Below are positions 23,237-24,918 of a stretch of 24,918 nt of DNA, piece after piece (the first letter of the stretch is position 1; the number at the start of each line of letters is the position of its first letter). Position numbers and translations under genes: made by a program. The stretch covers positions 1 to 24,918 of the forward strand of contig CANQLK010000009.1 in NCBI GenBank assembly GCA_947624665.1, read 5' to 3'. The notes beneath the pieces were generated by a model. The model saw nothing but the letters and a program-made list of their open reading frames with translations. It was not told where the DNA came from and ran no database searches. The DNA is from Candidatus Gastranaerophilales bacterium (GTDB lineage: Bacteria > Cyanobacteriota > Vampirovibrionia > Gastranaerophilales > Gastranaerophilaceae).

Positions 23237-24672
23237 TTATTAGGGTTTTTCTTTGCTGCTTTTGCAATCGGCGTCATATCCCAAAATTTATTTTTCAAAT
23301 CAACATCTATAATCACAACATTATATTGTCCTTTTTTATAATCAATGTATGAAACATCATCGGGAACATCTTTTTGTTTTGTAACAATATATCTGTCAAT
23401 AACATAATCATCAGAATATAACATATATGACAAGCCATGAGAATATATTGTAAATATGCTGGAGCCTTCTTCATAATTTTTCAGTAATTTTTCATCAACA
23501 AAAACAGATTTATTTTTATCTACAAATCGTATAAATTTTTCTATATCCTGCGATATATCGTAAGAATATACTATTTGCAATACAGTATAAATAATACCTA
23601 TTATCAATGAGACAATTGAAATATTATAAAGAATATTTTTGTGTAAATATTTTTTATATAAGTCAGACAAGTATAAATAAAATATAATAATTGCAATTAC
23701 TAAATATGGATAGAGCATATATAGTGCATAAGGAGCAAAACCATCTCTATAATTTATTATAAATGCTTCAACAAATACAGAAGCAATTACTATCAAAATG
23801 AATATCGGTTTATTTATTTTTTTTCTAAAGAAAAACAAAATTAATATACATAAAATAAAGAAAATATCAAAATGACTGTTCCAATTTACCTGTCTTTCCT
23901 TAATTAATTGTGTTATAAAATCCAAAATTTTAGTATTAAATAATCCATCCTGGCCCATACATATATTAACATTGTTGATTAATGTTAAAAAAGAAGCAAG
24001 TAATACATTTATACCAATAAATAATTTAACAGCTATATTTTTAAAACGATTTTCAAATTTTATATAATATAATGAACCAAAAAACATAATTACTCCGCAA
24101 ACTATGATTAGTTCTGAAAAATTATATAATAGTATAGATATAAATATAATAAAGAAAATATCACGCTTTTTATAATCAATTTTTGCACATAAATAATGGT
24201 AAAGGAATAAGAATAAAGGAGCACTTGTATAGGTTTCAACAACGGCATATCTAAGACCGGGTAATATAAATAATGAATACAAAATTATATTAAAAATAAC
24301 AATATCGTAGCGTTTACTTCGTTTTGCAAGTATATATTGTAATAAAATTATGGAAAATGGCAAAAAAACTAATGTAAAACAATATATATTAATTAATATG
24401 GCTTTATTTTCAATATGAAATATATAATAAGCAATATTAACAAAAATGTCTTGTAAAAATGTAATTGACTGCCTAGTCCTCCAGTCCATGAAAAAGAAGC
24501 CCGGCTTATTATCCGCTAATTTATCAAGAATATCCAAGATAAATATTTCACCATCTAAATATAATCCGTATCTGCAAATAGCAGCATAAAAACAAAAAAA
24601 TAGTGAAACTATGAGAAAAATTATTGATAATACAATTACGTATTTTGTTTTAAAAAAATTTATATATTTCAT
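23221..24672 (-). CDS. Polytopic membrane protein, GT-C glycosyltransferase-like
   Basis: 483 residues with about ten to twelve hydrophobic segments from residue 10 to 370, followed by a soluble domain of about 110 residues. An acidic pair sits in the first external loop after the first helix (YLDGEIFI, around 37-44). A first-loop acidic motif, many short loops and a C-terminal soluble domain fit the GT-C fold of lipid-linked-sugar glycosyltransferases. No family signature is strong enough to name it. It is very AT-rich and phenylalanine/isoleucine-rich, as expected for such proteins. A weak TAGG precedes the ATG. It could add sugars to LPS or a surface polymer; this is inference from shape alone. 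Confidence 0.65.
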   Translation of the reverse strand: MKYINFFKTKYVIVLSIIFLIVSLFFCFYAAICRYGLYLDGEIFILDILDKLADNKPGFFFMDWRTRQSITFLQDIFVNIAYYIFHIENKAILINIYCFTLVFLPFSIILLQYILAKRSKRYDIVIFNIILYSLFILPGLRYAVVETYTSAPLFLFLYHYLCAKIDYKKRDIFFIIFISILLYNFSELIIVCGVIMFFGSLYYIKFENRFKNIAVKLFIGINVLLASFLTLINNVNICMGQDGLFNTKILDFITQLIKERQVNWNSHFDIFFILCILILFFFRKKINKPIFILIVIASVFVEAFIINYRDGFAPYALYMLYPYLVIAIIIFYLYLSDLYKKYLHKNILYNISIVSLIIGIIYTVLQIVYSYDISQDIEKFIRFVDKNKSVFVDEKLLKNYEEGSSIFTIYSHGLSYMLYSDDYVIDRYIVTKQKDVPDDVSYIDYKKGQYNVVIIDVDLKNKFWDMTPIAKAAKKNPNNYFVK

Positions 24673-24730
24673 ACGCCTACCAAAAATAATATTAATAATT
24701 TTATACCATAAAATTTATAAAAAAACCTAT

Positions 24731-24758
24731 TTGACACAATATATGTTTTTGATATTAT
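24731..24758 (+). promoter_or_regulatory. tRNA-Phe promoter
   Basis: Perfect TTGACA (24731-24736), a 16-nt spacer and TATTAT (24753-24758). Transcription should begin near 24765, a few bases before the tRNA. It is the clearest promoter in the window and shows that the host uses a standard sigma70-type consensus. Confidence 0.8.
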
Positions 24759-24770
24759 GAATAAGGAAGA

Positions 24771-24846
24771 GCCGCGTTAGCTCAGTTGGTAGAGCAAGGG
24801 ACTGAAAATCCCTGTGTCCTTGGTTCGATTCCGAGACGCGGCACCA
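24771..24846 (+). tRNA. tRNA-Phe (anticodon GAA)
   Basis: 76 nt with all arms. The acceptor GCCGCGT pairs with ACGCGGC, the D stem is GCTC/GAGC, and the anticodon stem AGGGA/TCCCT encloses loop CTGAAAA with anticodon GAA at 24804-24806. The T arm is CTTGG/CCGAG around TTCGATT. The discriminator is A, and the CCA end is encoded in the DNA (24844-24846). A promoter and a terminator flank it closely, so it is transcribed alone. Confidence 0.97.
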
Positions 24847-24849
24847 TTT

Positions 24850-24873
24850 AACAGACGAAGGTCTGTTTTTTTT
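24850..24873 (+). terminator. Intrinsic terminator after tRNA-Phe
   Basis: A 7-bp stem AACAGAC/GTCTGTT with a GAAG tetraloop (24857-24860), running into a tract of eight T residues. Confidence 0.85.
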
Positions 24874-24889
24874 GTCTCGAAATCTCACG

Positions 24890-24910
24890 GTTGTTTTCAA
24901 AGAAAACAAC
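24890..24910. repeat. Perfect inverted repeat at the right edge
   Basis: GTTGTTTTC (24890-24898) and GAAAACAAC (24902-24910) are exact inverted copies around an AAA centre. Neither side is followed by a T tract, so it does not look like an intrinsic terminator. It could be an operator, the leader of a gene beyond the window, or part of a rho-dependent end. Confidence 0.45.
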
Positions 24911-24918
24911 GGTTCTCC

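Noticed and set aside
24727..24909. A 60-residue minus-strand reading frame across the tRNA, containing WCRVSESNQGHRDF
   Set aside because: It is the reverse complement of the tRNA-Phe gene and its terminator. This peptide is a well-known spurious translation of tRNA antisense strands.

Overview
The window comes from an AT-rich, diderm, probably anaerobic bacterium. The truncated gene at the left edge encodes a ClpC N-terminus of the cyanobacterial type. The lipid transporter is the three-part MlaE-MlaF-MlaD type with no MlaB or MlaC beside it. LpxK, LptA, LptC and a heptosyltransferase-like enzyme point to a lipopolysaccharide-bearing outer membrane, and a two-iron superoxide reductase fits an oxygen-avoiding life. 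My best guess is a non-photosynthetic member of the cyanobacterial phylum (Vampirovibrionia/Gastranaerophilales-like). This is inferred from gene content, not from a marker-gene tree.

Layout: 1-72 start of clpC (minus). 156-1409 two abutting TPR protein genes (minus). 1653-1892 small XRE-type regulator (plus). 1896-3459 tlyA and tatD (minus). 3575-4336 unknown membrane-associated protein (plus). 4333-8228 an operon read leftward, dnaX-hemW-PAP2 phosphatase. 8295-9206 LD-carboxypeptidase (plus). 9199-12239 two membrane-anchored SGNH-like proteins (minus) on either side of a lone OppF/DppF-type ATPase (plus). 12420-17492 a compact operon mlaE-mlaF-mlaD-lpxK-GT9. 17537-19969 a 70-residue protein, a nitrilase-family amidase and a PBP4-type D,D-carboxypeptidase. 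20042-20434 desulfoferrodoxin with a clear terminator. 20564-22126 lptC-lptA (minus). 22199-23236 GlcF/GlpC-like iron-sulfur protein. 23221-24672 polytopic membrane protein (minus). 24771-24846 tRNA-Phe with its own promoter and terminator.

The unifying theme is envelope biogenesis. MlaEFD moves phospholipids between the membranes, LpxK and the GT9 enzyme build lipid A and core, LptC and LptA carry LPS across the periplasm, and LdcA and DacB trim peptidoglycan. The PAP2 phosphatase, the SGNH-like proteins and the GT-C-like membrane protein may modify lipids or glycans. The rest is housekeeping: DnaX for replication, TlyA for rRNA methylation, TatD as a nuclease, HemW as a heme chaperone.

The genome is very compact. 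No gene-free stretch exceeds about 250 bases. Five convergent gene pairs overlap at their ends or lie 3 nt apart, twice sharing one TTAA for both stop codons. Several plus-strand genes have a -10 box only 6-7 nt before the ATG and no Shine-Dalgarno sequence, which suggests leaderless mRNAs. I see no IS element, prophage, CRISPR array or obvious defence system. Most of the window is ordinary core genome; the findings concern compaction, leaderless starts, a degenerate iron-sulfur module and lineage-specific proteins.
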